DNA of 64,000 nt from Adineta vaga (lineage: Eukaryota; Rotifera): NCBI GenBank assembly GCA_021613535.1, contig CP075496.1, positions 1,612,001-1,676,000 on the forward strand, written 5' to 3'. The stretch's first letter is position 1. Each line of letters starts with the position of its first letter. This document shows, one piece after another, positions 22,648-35,704 of this stretch. The position numbers were made by a program, and so were the translations under genes. The notes beneath the pieces were generated by a model. The model saw only the letters and a program-made list of their open reading frames with translations, was not told the origin of the DNA and made no database searches.

Positions 22648-23315
22648 GATTGAATCTTTCGACTTTTCTTAGGTCGATCTACAATTGAAAAAAGAAAGAG
22701 GAGAAATGAAAAATTCAATTGATTAATCAAGAAAAATCAAGTCCTCAGATCTCATAATCAGATATCATACGAGCCCACATACACAAGACGACTAAACCGC
22801 TACTTAATTTCAAAACAAAAGTAACCCAAAAGTCATTTTTGTTTTGTATTAAAAGAGAAACTGACGATTAAGTAGTTGTTCGTTCGTCTCACGTTTTTAA
22901 TGCTCTTCAATCGTCATGTATCATCATTGGACTGATTTGAAAAAATCAAAACAACGATTAATTCTGCATCAGCCAAAATAAAGAATTCTTTCATGATTGT
23001 TCAGACTAATCTGTCTTAAATAAGTAGACATCATATGCAGATTTTGAATAAAAATTCTTTGATTTGATATAATAGTAGTATACAAAACAAAATGGAAACT
23101 GTTTATGTGAGTGAGAAATACTCGGTGTATGGTAAATTACGGATCGATTGTCTATTTGAGCTGATTTGAATCGGAGAATTCGACAGAAATGTAATTTTTA
23201 GAAGAAAAGAAATAATCAAATGAAGTTTTTATTGTAATTAAGTCGAAAAAATCTTTCGATAATTACAAGAAGTATTTTCTTTGGAGAGAATTCGACCAAT
23301 GAGATACGTGATGAG
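22648..23315. other. eL13 upstream region
   Basis: A short pyrimidine-rich stretch near 22,660-22,700 (minus strand) may hold the 5' leader and first splice site of eL13. No other gene seen. Confidence 0.45.
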
Positions 23316-23612
23316 TCATAGAAAGAAGAAAGATGTTTTAGCAGCTGGGTAAAGGAGTCGAATACAAGTCAACAGACGTGTTCGAACTTCGAAGATAGGA
23401 ATTGAGTTTACATCATTGAATAACAAGAATTGTAAGTAGATGAATGGTGAATTTTCACTATTAATAGCAGGAAAACAAAGCATCTGTTTAGAACAATGAT
23501 AATAATCTTCAAATTTTAATTGTGTTATTGGTATTCTCAATGGAATGGAATGTATTTCTATATCAGATTTCTTTAGATTAATAATATATGGAAACAAATA
23601 TGTCTTCGACAA
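23316..23612 (-). CDS. Uncertain 98-residue frame overlapping the anoctamin start
   Basis: The composition looks somewhat protein-like (EIHSIPLRIPITQLKFEDYY), but it overlaps the first 25 bases of the anoctamin gene on the other strand, has no recognised motif, and ends in Phe-rich low complexity. It may be an exon relic. Listed only so that the frame is not lost. Confidence 0.2.
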   Translation of the reverse strand: MSKTYLFPYIINLKKSDIEIHSIPLRIPITQLKFEDYYHCSKQMLCFPAINSENSPFIYLQFLLFNDVNSIPIFEVRTRLLTCIRLLYPAAKTSFFFL

Positions 23613-26499
23613 CTAATTCGAATTTTGAACCTCTCGTTGTTCTTCATTTTTCGAATGCAACACCGGTTGCAACAAAAGAATGGGTAATAAAACGATTAAC
23701 TGCTAGTCAAGACGAGAATGATGGTGCTGATTTACTTGTCCGATATGATACTGATCCTGAAAGTCATGTAAGTATCTTTGTTTCTCTTTTTACGATTGTC
23801 AATTCATTTGTTTTGTGGATTCTTCTTTTCATTAGAATAATATTCTGTTAATTGGTGCTACACTTCATCGTTTATTAGTCGGCGCCGAAGAATTGCGAAT
23901 GAAGAAGTCTTATAAAAATAAAGCTTTACGTGAATTTCTTATTTCGGATATTGATCATTATGATAATTCTCGTAAATTTTTTGAGTTTTTTTCTATTTTA
24001 AAAACTATTCTGTTGTTTTCATTGATTAGAAAATCCCAGTAGTTTTCTATTGAAATCGGAGAAACAAAGAATTATTTGGGAAGAAATGCAAATTGTTCGG
24101 CCAACGGAACAGGAAAATTTCGTTCCAGGTGTTCCAAATAAAAGTGTAACACATGAGAATGATACTGTCCGTATGTAAAATGAAATTATCAATCAAAATA
24201 TAGAATAAAAATCTTTGTTTTCTTAGTGAATCTTTTGAATAGTTTGGATTTTATTATTAGTGTCTTTCCATTACATGATAAAGAAGATATTAAATTAATT
24301 GAACATGATTGGTTCATGTCAAAAGATGCATTATTTAAATCACAAGATATACGTAAGAGAGAGTTATTACATAGTGGAAAGAAAATATTTGAAATTGTTT
24401 AGATAAAGTTCGAAATTATTTTGGTGAAAATGTTGCATATTACTTTGCTTTTCTGGAATTTTATACTAAAGCACTTATACCAACTGCAATACTTGGTAAA
24501 TTATTCTAGTAGATCAATATTTGACATTTTGTCTATGTTTAGGTCTTGTTTTGAGTTTTTGGCCAAGTTCAGATTTCTTTAAATATTCATCATTTTGTAT
24601 TTTCAATGTCATTTGGTGGAGTGTATTCGTATGTTGATTATTTCAAATTGTTTAGATAATTTGATTAAAATTTAGATAGAACGATGGAAACGTTTAAGTA
24701 TCAAACTTGCCTATGAATGGGGAACATTAGATTTACAAATCTTTGAACGTCCTCGTTCACTTTACTACGGAGATTTACAACGTTCACCAATAACGAGTCA
24801 ACAAGAACGACGATATCCTAAGTACATTTTACAACTTAGAAATAATGCGACAAATCCACATCCTCAATCGAATATCTAATGTTTCGTTTTTGATTTAGAT
24901 GGAAACGGACACTAAAGAAATATTTAGTTACTTATCCAATAGTCATGGCTTCTTTAGCATTATCATTATGGATATATTTTACTTATTATGCAATTCAACA
25001 AAAAACCGAGAAGAATTATCCTTTAGAAAATGCAACGTTTCTTCCTCAAGCGAAACTAATGCGTATGGTACCATCAACTGGCTATTCCTTATTAATTATA
25101 CCAATGAATTTAGTTTATAAGAAATTAGCTATATATATGTCAAATTTTGGTAGAGAAATCAAATGAAATATTGAATGTGAGAATTGAATAGTTTCTTTTA
25201 TAGAAAATCATCGTCTTCAATCAAGTTACGAAAATCATTTAACATCGAAATTATTCGTTTTCTATTTCATGAATTGTTTCATTGGCCTTTTCTATGAAGC
25301 ATTCTTCAATGCAAATTATGGCAATGTTGCTCAGGTGAATTCCGTTAGAATATCTTTCTATTCTAAACTGATATCGATGTATATTTTAGTTATTAACATT
25401 TTTTGTTATTATCAATGCGATTTTATTGAAATTTACGGAACAAATTGGTCCTTATATATTCAAACGTGTCAAGAAAAATCAATTAGTTCGAAGAGGATCC
25501 GTCGATGTAAAAGTTAGCGATGCTGTTAAACAAGCGAAAACATTAACAGCATTTGAAGTAATTAAAGATCTTGTTGAAATTGATTATTAATCGATTGATT
25601 TGAATTATTTCTAGGGAACTTATGGAGATTATTTGACTATCTTTGAACAATATGGTTATGTCGCTTTATTTTCAGCAGTAAGTTCAATCTTATATCTCTA
25701 CAAGTGTAGATCGAACTTGAATTATTAATCCTGATTAGAATTTCTTAGTCTCTATTATATGTGTGTTCAGTAAAAATACAAAATAAGCACATTTCCCCAC
25801 GGTAATAAGAAGTATAGAACTCTATATAGATTAGAAAAGTAGGTTATTCTTGAGTTCATTTTGATTTGAATTATCGAAAATCTTATCAATACTTTTTCAG
25901 GTTTTTCCATGGGTAACAATTTGTGCATTAATTAATAATATTTTTGAACTTCGTGCTGATGCTTTCAAATATTGTTACGTCTATCAACGTCCGTTTGCTC
26001 AACCAGCATCGAATATTGGTTTGTAAATTTCATTTCTTTTCATGAAAATCTATGCATTGTTTTGGATTTCAGGAAGTTGGCATTATGCATTCGACATTCT
26101 TAGTTCCGTAGCTATTGTTACCAATACTGCTTTGATTGCAATGCAACCATCAGTTCGACAATATTTTTCATCATATACAGATGCTGAATATATTCTCTTC
26201 TTTGTTGCTGCTGAAGTATGTTGAGTTGATTTCATTGTTGAATGTAAGAATCTTTTCATTTTGTTTTCTTCTAGCATATTCTTTTAGCCTTGAAATTCGC
26301 TATTAGTTTTGCTATACCAGATATACCACATGAAGTACAAATTGCAAAAGCTAAAAATCTTTATGAATCAAATCAAGCTTTGAGACGCGAAGTAAGATTA
26401 CTAACAAAGGATTTTATTTTCTTAAAAATCTTTTTTTCTTCTTTCTTCTAGCGTGAACGAAAAGCTTTAAAAGCTCAAGAATCAATACGAAAAATTTAA
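23588..26499 (+). CDS. ANO10: Anoctamin (TMEM16) of the ANO10 type
   Basis: More than ten short exons. The joined protein follows human ANO10: an N-terminal [11 protein letters not shown] and TKEWVIKRL region, [16 protein letters not shown], then a linker, [10 protein letters not shown], and [21 protein letters not shown] entering helix 1. The later parts are [98 protein letters not shown] and [19 protein letters not shown]. Eight to ten membrane helices are expected. Family members are calcium-activated lipid scramblases or ion channels; ANO10 is mainly intracellular in vertebrates. The intron at about 25,680-25,900 is longer than usual. The first exon could start at 23588 or at the second Met, 12 bases later. 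Confidence 0.92.
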
Positions 26500-27755
26500 G
26501 ATGAAATCTTTCTCCACCTACAATCAACAATCATCATGACATGTCTAGTTAGTTATCCTCATATAATCAATCAATCAATAATCTAGCGTAACTGTTTTCT
26601 TTTCATATTTATGATCTGCAACTTCATATTATTCGTTGTCATCTGTATATAGTACTTTTTCTTGTTTGTGCTTTTTTTGCTTGGTCTTAGAGCAGGTATT
26701 ATTTTCGGTGAATCGATAATATTAATCACTTTTCTACAAACCATAGATTGCTATTTCTAAATAAACCAGCTTAGTCATAATGCTACTACTAATATTCTTT
26801 CTACTAGAAGAGAAATGGTGTAGAAATAACCAATAAATTTGATCTTTCCACTTCATGCAGATCCATCAGATTTTTTCAAGTTGAGTTTTTTTACTGAAGT
26901 GAACAAGACTTTATTTTATGAATATAGTTATCAATGAAGAAAAGAAAGTAAAATCAGAATTGAACAGATGCGAATAGAACTTCGATTGATGTATACATAC
27001 GCTCACACTATAATATTTATGATGATGTGGACATAGTTTATAATTTGATAACAGAAAAACAAGAAGCATATTATTGTGACTGCATCAATAGATGAAAGCT
27101 AATTATTGATTATCAACTTATGGAAAATCATTACCAAGACGTCTGACTTGTTAGGTATAATATGATTTTTGTTTGGATTTATCTCTCATAGTTTCTATTG
27201 TGATGTAACCGCGATCGTACTGGTATCGTCTCTTTCATTTCTATTTTACGCATTCTTTTTCTTCTCATTTAGTCATAGAGCTAGTTTTTTTTCCTGTTAT
27301 TGAGTCTTTCTCTTCCATTATCTATTCATGAAATATAAAAGAAAACAAGCTTCTCGACTTCTTCCTTGGATTTACCTTTTTTGCCACTTTTTATGATAAA
27401 ATCGTTCAGTATTCATCATTTACTAAGTCAAACAAGTTATTTTACCGTTTTTAACAAAAAATACGAAAACTTGTATATAGAGATTAAAATATTTACATGT
27501 ACGGATAAAAATTATTTGGAGAAAGTGGCAGGACAGCATTCTAAACACAGGTATAGCAATAAACTTCGATGCCTTTCCGAAAAGTCATCAAATTTTCTTT
27601 AAAATTTATGTTATGTCTACAACTACCTGACAACTTTCTTGAGAAAAAAGAGAATCAATTGTAGCATTTCCTGTTTTTTTTAGACACACGCATTTGATAC
27701 TAGAACAAATATGATATTCTCATATGTGCATAACTTATCTGAACAGAGTACAATT
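26500..27755. other. Intergenic, no gene seen
   Basis: 3' flank of the anoctamin gene and spacer. The open frame at 27,366-27,602 looks spurious. Confidence 0.5.
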
Positions 27756-28148
27756 TCAATATTCTAATGTAATCTTGTCAACTAATGGATTAATCGTAGA
27801 CGTATCAGATAAAATGATATTACTCTCGGTTTTATTCATACTTGCCAATTGTTGATGCGGATGCATCGAATCACTAATAGATAAAGGTTTTTTCTTTAAA
27901 TATTGATCTTGATGTGAAGTACGATCAATAACATCATTGGATACAACAGTTATACTTAATTCTTGTTGATCTACTGGTAATACATCAATATCGATGACAA
28001 TACCTTGTGATTGATCAAAAAGTATATTCGTGTACGATTTAATTTGTTCAGGTCGTTTAATAAATCTATATGCGAGAAGAAGTCCAAATACAATGATAAT
28101 GATGACAACACCTAATTCAGCAAGAATAGAAATAAGAAATGTAGTCAT
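27756..28148 (-). CDS. Small single-pass membrane protein, unknown
   Basis: Intronless frame of 130 residues. Residues 3-29 form one hydrophobic helix with very few residues before it (MTTFLISILAELGVVIIIIV onward), followed by a basic RFIKRPEQIKS stop-transfer and a polar, Ser/Thr-rich tail. The topology suggests a signal-anchor protein with a cytosolic tail. No family recognised. The region upstream (28,149-28,500) has no other coding signal. Confidence 0.5.
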   Translation of the reverse strand: MTTFLISILAELGVVIIIIVFGLLLAYRFIKRPEQIKSYTNILFDQSQGIVIDIDVLPVDQQELSITVVSNDVIDRTSHQDQYLKKKPLSISDSMHPHQQLASMNKTESNIILSDTSTINPLVDKITLEY

Positions 28149-28769
28149 TAGAATTAGTTTGTATTTTGTATCGTTTTAGACATGAAAAGAAAATACATTA
28201 ATTTCAATCATTATCAGACAGGTTCATTAAATTGTGTATCTATAAAATAATACTGAAAATCTAGGCAATCAGAAAAAAAGAAGAATAGTGCGCGTTCTTT
28301 TCTAACGATATTCAATCCCATTATCAATCTTTTCTTTTTCAAAAGAAGAAAGGATTAATCTTTCATGGATGCATAATTTTGTTCATAAAAGCGATAAATA
28401 TATCTATCTTCAACTTCTCTCAATTGTATTAATATTTCATAATATTAAATGAAAGACTTCAAAATTCAATTCTTCTATCATTCAATAAAACAATTAAAGT
28501 TTATTTGATATTCATCCATTCATTAGTAGAATGTCAGAACAAAGAATATACACTTTGTGCTTGAAAATAGAGATTAACTACTAAAAAGAAGACAACAATA
28601 TGAGAGAGACAACAGCAAAAAAGAAGAAGAAAGAAAAACAACAACATCAACAACAAATAAAGAACGAAAGAATATATGTATATGTCTATGTATATAGATA
28701 GTAAACTCATTGAGATGGACGGATTGATTGATCTTGAAAATAATTTCGTCATTTTCGTTTCTTTTTCTC
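28149..28769. other. Spacer between membrane protein and POU4 gene
   Basis: Contains the 3' flank of the POU4 gene with purine-rich (AAG/CAA) low complexity. Several overlapping open frames here are low-complexity shadows. Confidence 0.5.
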
Positions 28770-30318
28770 TTATGTGGATTGTCCAGCAGCAAATCTTAAA
28801 CGTTTATTTTTTTGTCGTTGATTACAAAACCAAACTCGAACGACATTTTTCTTCAAATCAAGTTTATCGGCTATTTGGGCAATACGTTCACCACTAGGTC
28901 GTTGTTGTTGAATAAAACATGATTCAAGAAAACGTTTCTCTTGTGCTGCTATGGATGTTCGTTTTCTTTTCTTATCTATTAAACTTCCTGTTGAACTTCC
29001 ATGTCCACTTGAGCCACCAATTGAGCCATTTAATTCATCTTTCTTTCTTTGTCTCATTTCAGCTTCAGCAAATTCTAACCAAGCTTGAAGAACTGGTTTT
29101 AATGCAACCATATTATTATGTGATAATGTAAGTGATTCAAATCGACAGATTGTTGATTGAGAAAGTGAACCAACACCCGGCATTTTTAATTTGGATAATT
29201 GATGTCCAACATCAGCTTGTGTAACACCTAATTTAATTCGACGTTGTTTAAAACGTTCAGCAAATGTTTCTAATTCTCGTGGATCAACATCAAGTTCATG
29301 TGCTTGAACAAGGCCAGCAACAACACCATGATGATGCATACCAACTACCATACCGGGTAAAACTCCAGCAGCTGCTGCAGCATGATGATGAGCCACAGCA
29401 GCATATTGATGTTGATAAAATGGATGTAATTCTGAAGATAATTGTGAATGATGGTTGTGATGAAGATGAGAATGATTATGTGAATTGGGATCAGAAAGTA
29501 GATGAGAATCCATATTTGATGTACCTGGATAATTTACCGTTGAAGAGGATGATGAAGAGGATGAAGAAACGGTTGCTGTGCCTGATGAACAAGCAAAAGG
29601 TGATGGATAATAAAGGGTTGATGTTGATTCAGGTTTTGTAAATGCTTCAGCTTGACGAAGAAAATTATCATCAATAGTTGGACAAAATAAAGTCTATAAT
29701 AATGAAAATTAATTAGAAGATCATTAATGAGATTGATTATGTACTTACATTAGGTTCAAATTTAAAACTATCACCAAAACAATTGGATTTTGACCACTAA
29801 AAAACACATGAAATTCTTCTTTTGTATTTTAGATTAAGCAAAAAGAAAATTTAATTATGAAAATCTGATTGGCTCATTCTACTATGTTGTTTTTTAATCC
29901 TCTCAATGTTCAACAAGCAGAAAAGAAATCTGTTGAACTCGTTTCAGATTACTAAAGAATGAGAAAATATAGATAATCAACACCTTGCTGTACCCCTAGA
30001 CACGTCGCGAAGAAAGATGAGAACAAATCCAATTTCTATCTTTCTCGTATTTTCACTTACCGGTGTGCCTGGCATATATCGTCGATTATTCGATTCACCT
30101 GATACTGCCGCAACAGCAGCAGCTCGATAGAAGTTACTTGGTGAATATCGTTCCATATTGATACCTGATGTATTAGAATTTGTATTTATATTTGTTAGTG
30201 CTTGAGATGAAGAAAATGATGTTGATGTATTTGAAAATGTTAATTTATTTGTTGGGACTATTGATGAAGATGATAATTGTTCAATTGGTGATGTACTTGT
30301 AAGCATTGTATTTGACAA
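28770..30318 (-). CDS. POU4: POU class 4 homeodomain transcription factor (Brn-3/UNC-86 type)
   Basis: Three exons (30061-30318, 29749-29796, 28770-29693) give 409 residues. Exon 2 encodes WSKSNCFGDSFKFEP-like sequence, resembling the POU-IV box. Exon 3 has a His/Ala-rich region, then the POU-specific domain (about residues 240-317) with DPRELETFAERFKQRRIKLG and SLSQSTICRFESLTLSHNNM. A Gly/Ser linker leads to the homeodomain (about 344-403) with RKRTSIAAQEKRFLE and NVVRVWFCNQRQKNKR. Class 4 factors specify sensory and other neurons. The POU domain is nearly identical to animal Brn-3/UNC-86; the N-terminus is diverged. The homeodomain end is almost the protein's C-terminus, as usual for the class. 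Confidence 0.95.
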
Positions 30319-32757
30319 GAATCAATAATTCACCTGTTATTTAACCTTTCATTATTATGATTATTAACAATGAATTGATATAATTTTTTTTTTATTATTT
30401 TGGTACACTTGAATGACTATATGTTGATGATGTATAGGTGTATGTATGTGTGTGCTCTAAATAATAAATAAATACATACATAGTTAAAAAAAAGCAATGC
30501 ATTCGATCATAATAATTTATCAATATTCATTCATTCATTCACTCACTCACTCACATCGGAGAAAAGAGAGATATAGAATCAATATGACTGGTTAGAATCG
30601 TAGTTATTCTACTGACTATTTTCTGTTCGTTGGAATGGAAACAAGAAAGAAGAAGAAAAAAGAAGGTGTAAGTTGCTGGTAAACGAGTTTTTCCTCTCTC
30701 TCTCATGTTTTTCCTGATTCTCTGCCTACTACTACTTTCGTTCCGTGAGTGATTAGTAATAAATAAAAAATGAGAAGCAGTCCTTTTTCTTCGATTAGTT
30801 ATGAAAGGGAAAAAAAAAACCTTTTTACCTGAGGAGAAAGAGGAAGAAAAGTGAAGGGAGAAATTCTTTCATTGGTTAATGAGAATAATCATCGACCAAT
30901 GAAGAGAAGTGTTACAACATCTGTCTGTCATCTTTAACAGAGTAAAGAGAGAAGATTTCCCCCAGCGCAAACGACACGCAAGGCGACGATCAGTTCTATC
31001 ATCCAAGTATTATCTCTTGTTCGCTTTTTTGTTCTTCTACTTCTTTTTGCTTTAATTTAATTGAACCTTAATTCATTGTCCAACAATGAAAGATAGGTAG
31101 ATATAAATAAGTTAATACTTATAAAAGCTCATTTATACAAATGAGTGCTCTAACCATCATCAACTATTCACGTTCGATGCTTTATTCTTCTTTTTTTCTC
31201 TCTATATATTAAGTAAAGAATAGAGATGAATATACAAAACAAAAGAAGATATGAATTAAAAAAGCTTTTGACATCGTTTTTTTTTGTCGTAGCATTTGAT
31301 ATTGAAGACAAAGCAAAATATTCAGTTATGTTTGATCTATTCGAGGTACTTGCTTCCGTTTCTCATTAATTCATGTACATACAATCCATGTATATTTGCC
31401 TCGAAGGCACCACAAACATACGCACCGACGATGTGTGTATGCGAGAAAGACAGAATCAATTTTTAATACACTGTTACGCACCAAATCGGAAAAAAAAGTA
31501 AAAGAAAAGGTATAATGTGTATTCGACAACTGATGATGTGTTTGCTCGAAGTAAACTAGTCTTGAACAGTTATAGTTAACTGAGAAAAAAGACCAGATGG
31601 ACTTTTCTTAAGCGCAATGGACTTGTGATCTTTTTTTTCCTTCTTCTGTTTCTTGTCTGTCATGATGATGAGTGCAACACGCCCTCCAAATTCGTCACGT
31701 TACGAGCCGACTCAGTAATTCTTGCTTTGCTATGTGTACCTATGTATGAATGACATTGTCCGGTTGTGAGAGTATTCTCAGATGACACTTCAATTCAATG
31801 CTTATCATAATTGTTCGACCATATTGATTACCTTTCTTCATTTTTTGTCATTACTGTTTTTCTTTCAGATAAGACACATAAGGTTCATAGATACTGGAAT
31901 TTTTCATTTTTTTTCTCTTTCAATGTTGACATTTGGTGTTAAATGAAAAATAAATCAAAAGATTATGCCAATCAGTTTTTTCTCTCTCTTTCTGTCGGTA
32001 AATTGCTTGAAGCAATGAGAAAAAACAAATCGTAGAAATAACATTTTGTTAAAAAGAAAAAACAAGATGGATTTCGGAACAGATGGAAAAGAAAATGAAC
32101 GAACACTACTATTCTCATCGATCACCTGGATGGAATAGAATAGACAATGATCATTCCCTCGATAATTTACTTCAAGTTTTTTCTCCACTAGTGATGTGAA
32201 CACATAGAAACAAAGAGACAGAGAGAGAGAAGTGATGTATGTTTGAATCTCTCTGGAGGACATTAAAAAAAATAGAGGCGGAACTGGGTCATTCTATTGA
32301 TTCATTCTGAACTGATCGATTAGACGAGATAACAGATGGTAATCGACAACGACACTAATGCACCTTTTTTCATTTCATCGTCGTCGTCGTACTTTCTTTT
32401 TTTGATGTGCACATCTCGTCAATGAGAGAAACAACAGTTATGATTCGGAGTTAAAATATTCTTTGTTTCTTCGTTGGCCATCTGCTGGAAATGAGACCAC
32501 TTGGCGTGTCATGAAATGAGGTTTCTCTCTTTTGCTTCCATATGGTTAGCATCGATATGCAATGAAATGAATTTATTAATCAAGTCAAGTCAAAACAAAC
32601 TTATTGATTGTCGTTCAGTCATTCAGATGTCGTTAGTTTCTATAATTTGAAATTGAAAAGAACTCCGTAACTGAGTTACCTCGGAAACTCAATTCAAAAT
32701 GGCAAACTTGTACAAACAACGTTTGATCAGTGTAAACACATCGATTTTCTTGAGAGA
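30319..32757. other. Long non-coding region upstream of POU4
   Basis: About 2.4 kb without a believable gene. It includes a TATG/TGTG-rich patch, an ATTC/ACTC tetranucleotide run and pyrimidine-rich tracts. As the 5' flank of a developmental regulator this is the natural place for enhancers. The minus-strand frame at 31,955-32,263 looks spurious. Confidence 0.5.
30525..30554. repeat. ATTC/ACTC tetranucleotide microsatellite
   Basis: Four ATTC units followed by four ACTC units, about 210 bp upstream of the POU4 start. Confidence 0.85.
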
Positions 32758-34540
32758 ATGATGAGGTAAAATTTACATAAATAAAAAAAAATCTTTTTTT
32801 CTAAATTCTTAGTCCTTCATTTCGTTAGTACATTGCCATCAATCTCTGATAAAATTCATGTTGGTCTTTATTGTACGGATTGTGCTTGTCAAACAGACCG
32901 AGATGAAATTATTCAACTGAAAAGTACAACGAAAGTACTAAAAAATGTTCAGCATGTATGGAGATTTTCTTCTTTCTTCTCTACTCAATAAATATACATT
33001 TTTATTCAATTAGGAAATTGAATTAGTTAAAAATGAATTAACTTTCACTCGCGATAGTTTACGATCAGCGTTCTATGACGAATTACAAACAAATGGAAAA
33101 ACAATGTGAGAATGACATATACTAACATTTATTCATTCGTATTCTATCGATTTCTATTCAGGTATTATCAATTGATAGATAAAATCGATGCATTAAGAGA
33201 AAGTCATCGAAAAGTAAGAGAAAATTATTGAAAATAAACGTTTATTTTGATGGAAAATTAAACTTGTTAGGCTTTAGAAACAATTCGACTTTCATATCGT
33301 AGTCAATTACATGATTTTATCTCTCAAGCAAGAAGTATTATTCATGTAAATTGTCAAAACTTTATGAGAAATGCTTGAGAAATGGAAGATTTTGACTTTT
33401 TTTAGACTGAAAAATCGACATCATCAGAAACAGCTGCTCAAAAACAACGATCTCATGCTGAAAATCTTGAAAAAACTTTCTTTCATCAAGCAGCAATAAA
33501 AGGTTATGAAACTGAAATTAATAATTTAAAAATAGAAATCGATCAATTACGAGAAACTTCACAAGTAAGAGAAAAGAGAAATTTCAAAGTTCTTTTTAGT
33601 TTTCTTATCTTCTGTATTCTTTTTAGCATGAAATTAAATTGGCAACAACATTTCTTAATGATGAAAAAGTTCGTCTAAGTAAAGAATTAGCTATTGCTAA
33701 TCAAACATTAAATCAAGTAGAAGAAACACTTGCCAGAAGAGATGCACAAATTCGAGATCTTAGTAAAACGTTTATTTTGAAGATTTTTTCCCATAGAAAA
33801 TATTATTTTTTTTCTTTTTTTTACAGAATATGATCTTTCTTCATTTGAAATTAGATTGAAAGAAGCAAAAAAAGTTGTTGTACGTGAGCCAGAACCTCCG
33901 CCAACTGTTATAACACAAACACGTTTAGTTCAAACAGATCCATGGACACCACCCGCACCAGTTGCATCTTCAACTCCTCAGAAAGAAGTTCTCGTGATGA
34001 AAAAACCAACTGTTGTTACACTTGAACCAGAAATTCAATCTCGATCATCAGCAATTGAAAAATTAGAATATAAATATGAAACGATTCTACGAGAAAAAGA
34101 TGAACAAATACAAGATTTATTAGAAGAAGTATAAAAAAAAGAATATCTCAAGAGATCTAATCATATTTTTCATCTTTAGATCAATTCACAATCAAAAACA
34201 ATATTAAGAAATCCCAAAATAGAAAAACACACTAGTACCGAAGAACGTCATCGAAATGATCTTAAACGGTAGAAATATTTTGTTGATTCCAATAGTGTAA
34301 AACATCTTTTCATTCGTCTTCTTAGATATGGAGAAAAACATCGACAAGAAATTCAAATGTGGGAAACAAAATATGACATTCTTCATCGAAGGTACTTGAG
34401 ATCTATCTTCCTATCATGAGTGTTTTTCTTCCTTCAATGCTTTCTTTTATTTCAGTATGATGGCTTTACGCGATGAAATGTATACACGACAAACACGAGT
34501 TCGTGATCGGTTTAATGGTAAACCAGCTGTTTCGACTTAA
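32758..34540 (+). CDS. C10orf67-like coiled-coil protein (DUF4709 type)
   Basis: Starts with an 8-base coding micro-exon (ATGATGAG, 32758-32765), whose donor GTAAAA joins TACATTGCC after a CGTTAG acceptor, giving MMSTLPSISDKIHVGLYCTD. About ten further short exons follow. The N-terminal ISDKIHVGLYCTDCACQTD resembles the segment that opens human C10orf67 (a D.L.IG...TDHATQTD pattern). The rest is long coiled coil broken by a proline-rich stretch near 33,885-33,965. The end is RYGEKHRQEIQMWETKYDIL and DEMYTRQTRVRDRFN. Function is poorly known; vertebrate relatives are testis- and cilium-associated, so a ciliary role is inference. All joins checked keep phase. Confidence 0.7.
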
Positions 34541-34594
34541 AATGAACGAATTTTTCTTTTGTTCTGTCAGATACACGATATATATTTCTTTTTT

Positions 34595-34971
34595 TTATTC
34601 ATCATTTTCTTTCTGAACTTTTCCTTGTCGTTGAACAACAATAAATGAACATTGATGATCCGTTCGTAAAAGATATTCATAATATTTCGTTTTTAAACGT
34701 AATTCAAGTAATTCTTTTAAACCTAAATGATGAATTGTTCGTTTAATACGTTCAAGAAATGGTTGTAAGTGTGTTACTAAATTCTTTGTATATTCATCAT
34801 CAAATGTTGTTCGAATTGGAACACCTTACAGAAACATCAGAAGAAAAATGTATTGTTTTCCAATTACGAATAATCACAAAGCATACCATTCAATGTCATA
34901 CATAGATAACCTTCAACATGTTCAAGTACTTTTATTCTATCAAGTGTTGTTTGAATTTCTCTTAATGCCAT
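34595..34971 (-). CDS. DYNLRB: Dynein light chain roadblock/LC7
   Basis: Two exons (34887-34971, 34595-34824) give 104 residues, a little over the usual 96. The order fits the roadblock fold: a first helix MALREIQTTLDRIK, a strand EGYLCMTLNGVPIRTTFD (family pattern G.I..N..G.PI.T), a long helix NLVTHLQPFLERIKRTI, strands LLELRLKTKYYEYLL and a final CSFIVVQR. Roadblock chains bind the intermediate chains of cytoplasmic and axonemal dynein. It ends only 55 bases from the stop of the convergent C10orf67-like gene, so the 3' ends probably overlap. The sequence is rather diverged from DYNLRB1. Confidence 0.82.
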
Positions 34972-35704
34972 CTATTGATTAAAGAAAGTATACTAACTAA
35001 TCAATAGTGAAATTTATTGGCGCGTAGTTATATAAATCAATGAATTAAATTACTTGATTTTTAGAAGAAGAATGAATCGAGTTATTAATGTTCTGTTTTT
35101 CGATCTATATTTGGATGCATGTTTTGACAGTCGACAAAATATCTTCCTCATTTTCACATTTACAATGTTGTTTGCTCTTCTTCTTCTTCTTCTGCTTCTT
35201 TTTTTTCTTCGTTGCTCGGATCGAGCTTTTTTTGCCGTCTTTTTGTTGTTATTTCTATAAGCTTCGCATTCGATTTGGTTTTAGGCATGCGCATATACAG
35301 AACATACAACACACACACATCTAAAGATAAAGAACTAGTCGGAAAATGTAATTTTCTCTTCTTTGGTTTCCTCTTTTTCTCTCTTCCTCTGTTAGTTGTG
35401 AGGATAGATCGCATGCCGAGCATAATACATTGCGACGACCAACGACACTGACGGCAGTGAGCCGAGAAAAAAGAAAGTAGAATGAAAAGAAGAATAAGAA
35501 GAGCGGATGTACGAGAACTGAACGCACTGTTAACAATCAGCAATAGTCGGACGGAATATGATAAAGGTTGTCTATAAAGACAAACTCAATAGAAAAGGTA
35601 CGGAAAAACAACATTCACACACTCATCTTATATAATACTTCTTCCATTACTATTTTCTTCTTCATTATATTAACAGATACTTCAGCGACAAAACTTCTAC
35701 AACC
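34972..35704. other. Low-complexity spacer
   Basis: Dominated by TTC/CTT-rich runs (35,170-35,240). Many overlapping open frames on both strands are products of this composition. It holds the promoters of the divergent roadblock and GABA-B receptor genes. Confidence 0.5.

Noticed and set aside
28534-28897. Frames overlapping the POU4 3' flank
   Set aside because: Low-complexity CAA/AAG sequence and shadows of the homeodomain exon.
29264-29641. Plus-strand frame of 125 residues
   Set aside because: Exact antisense of the His/Ala-rich POU4 exon.
35054-35543. Five overlapping frames around a TTC-rich tract
   Set aside because: Simple-sequence artefacts on both strands.
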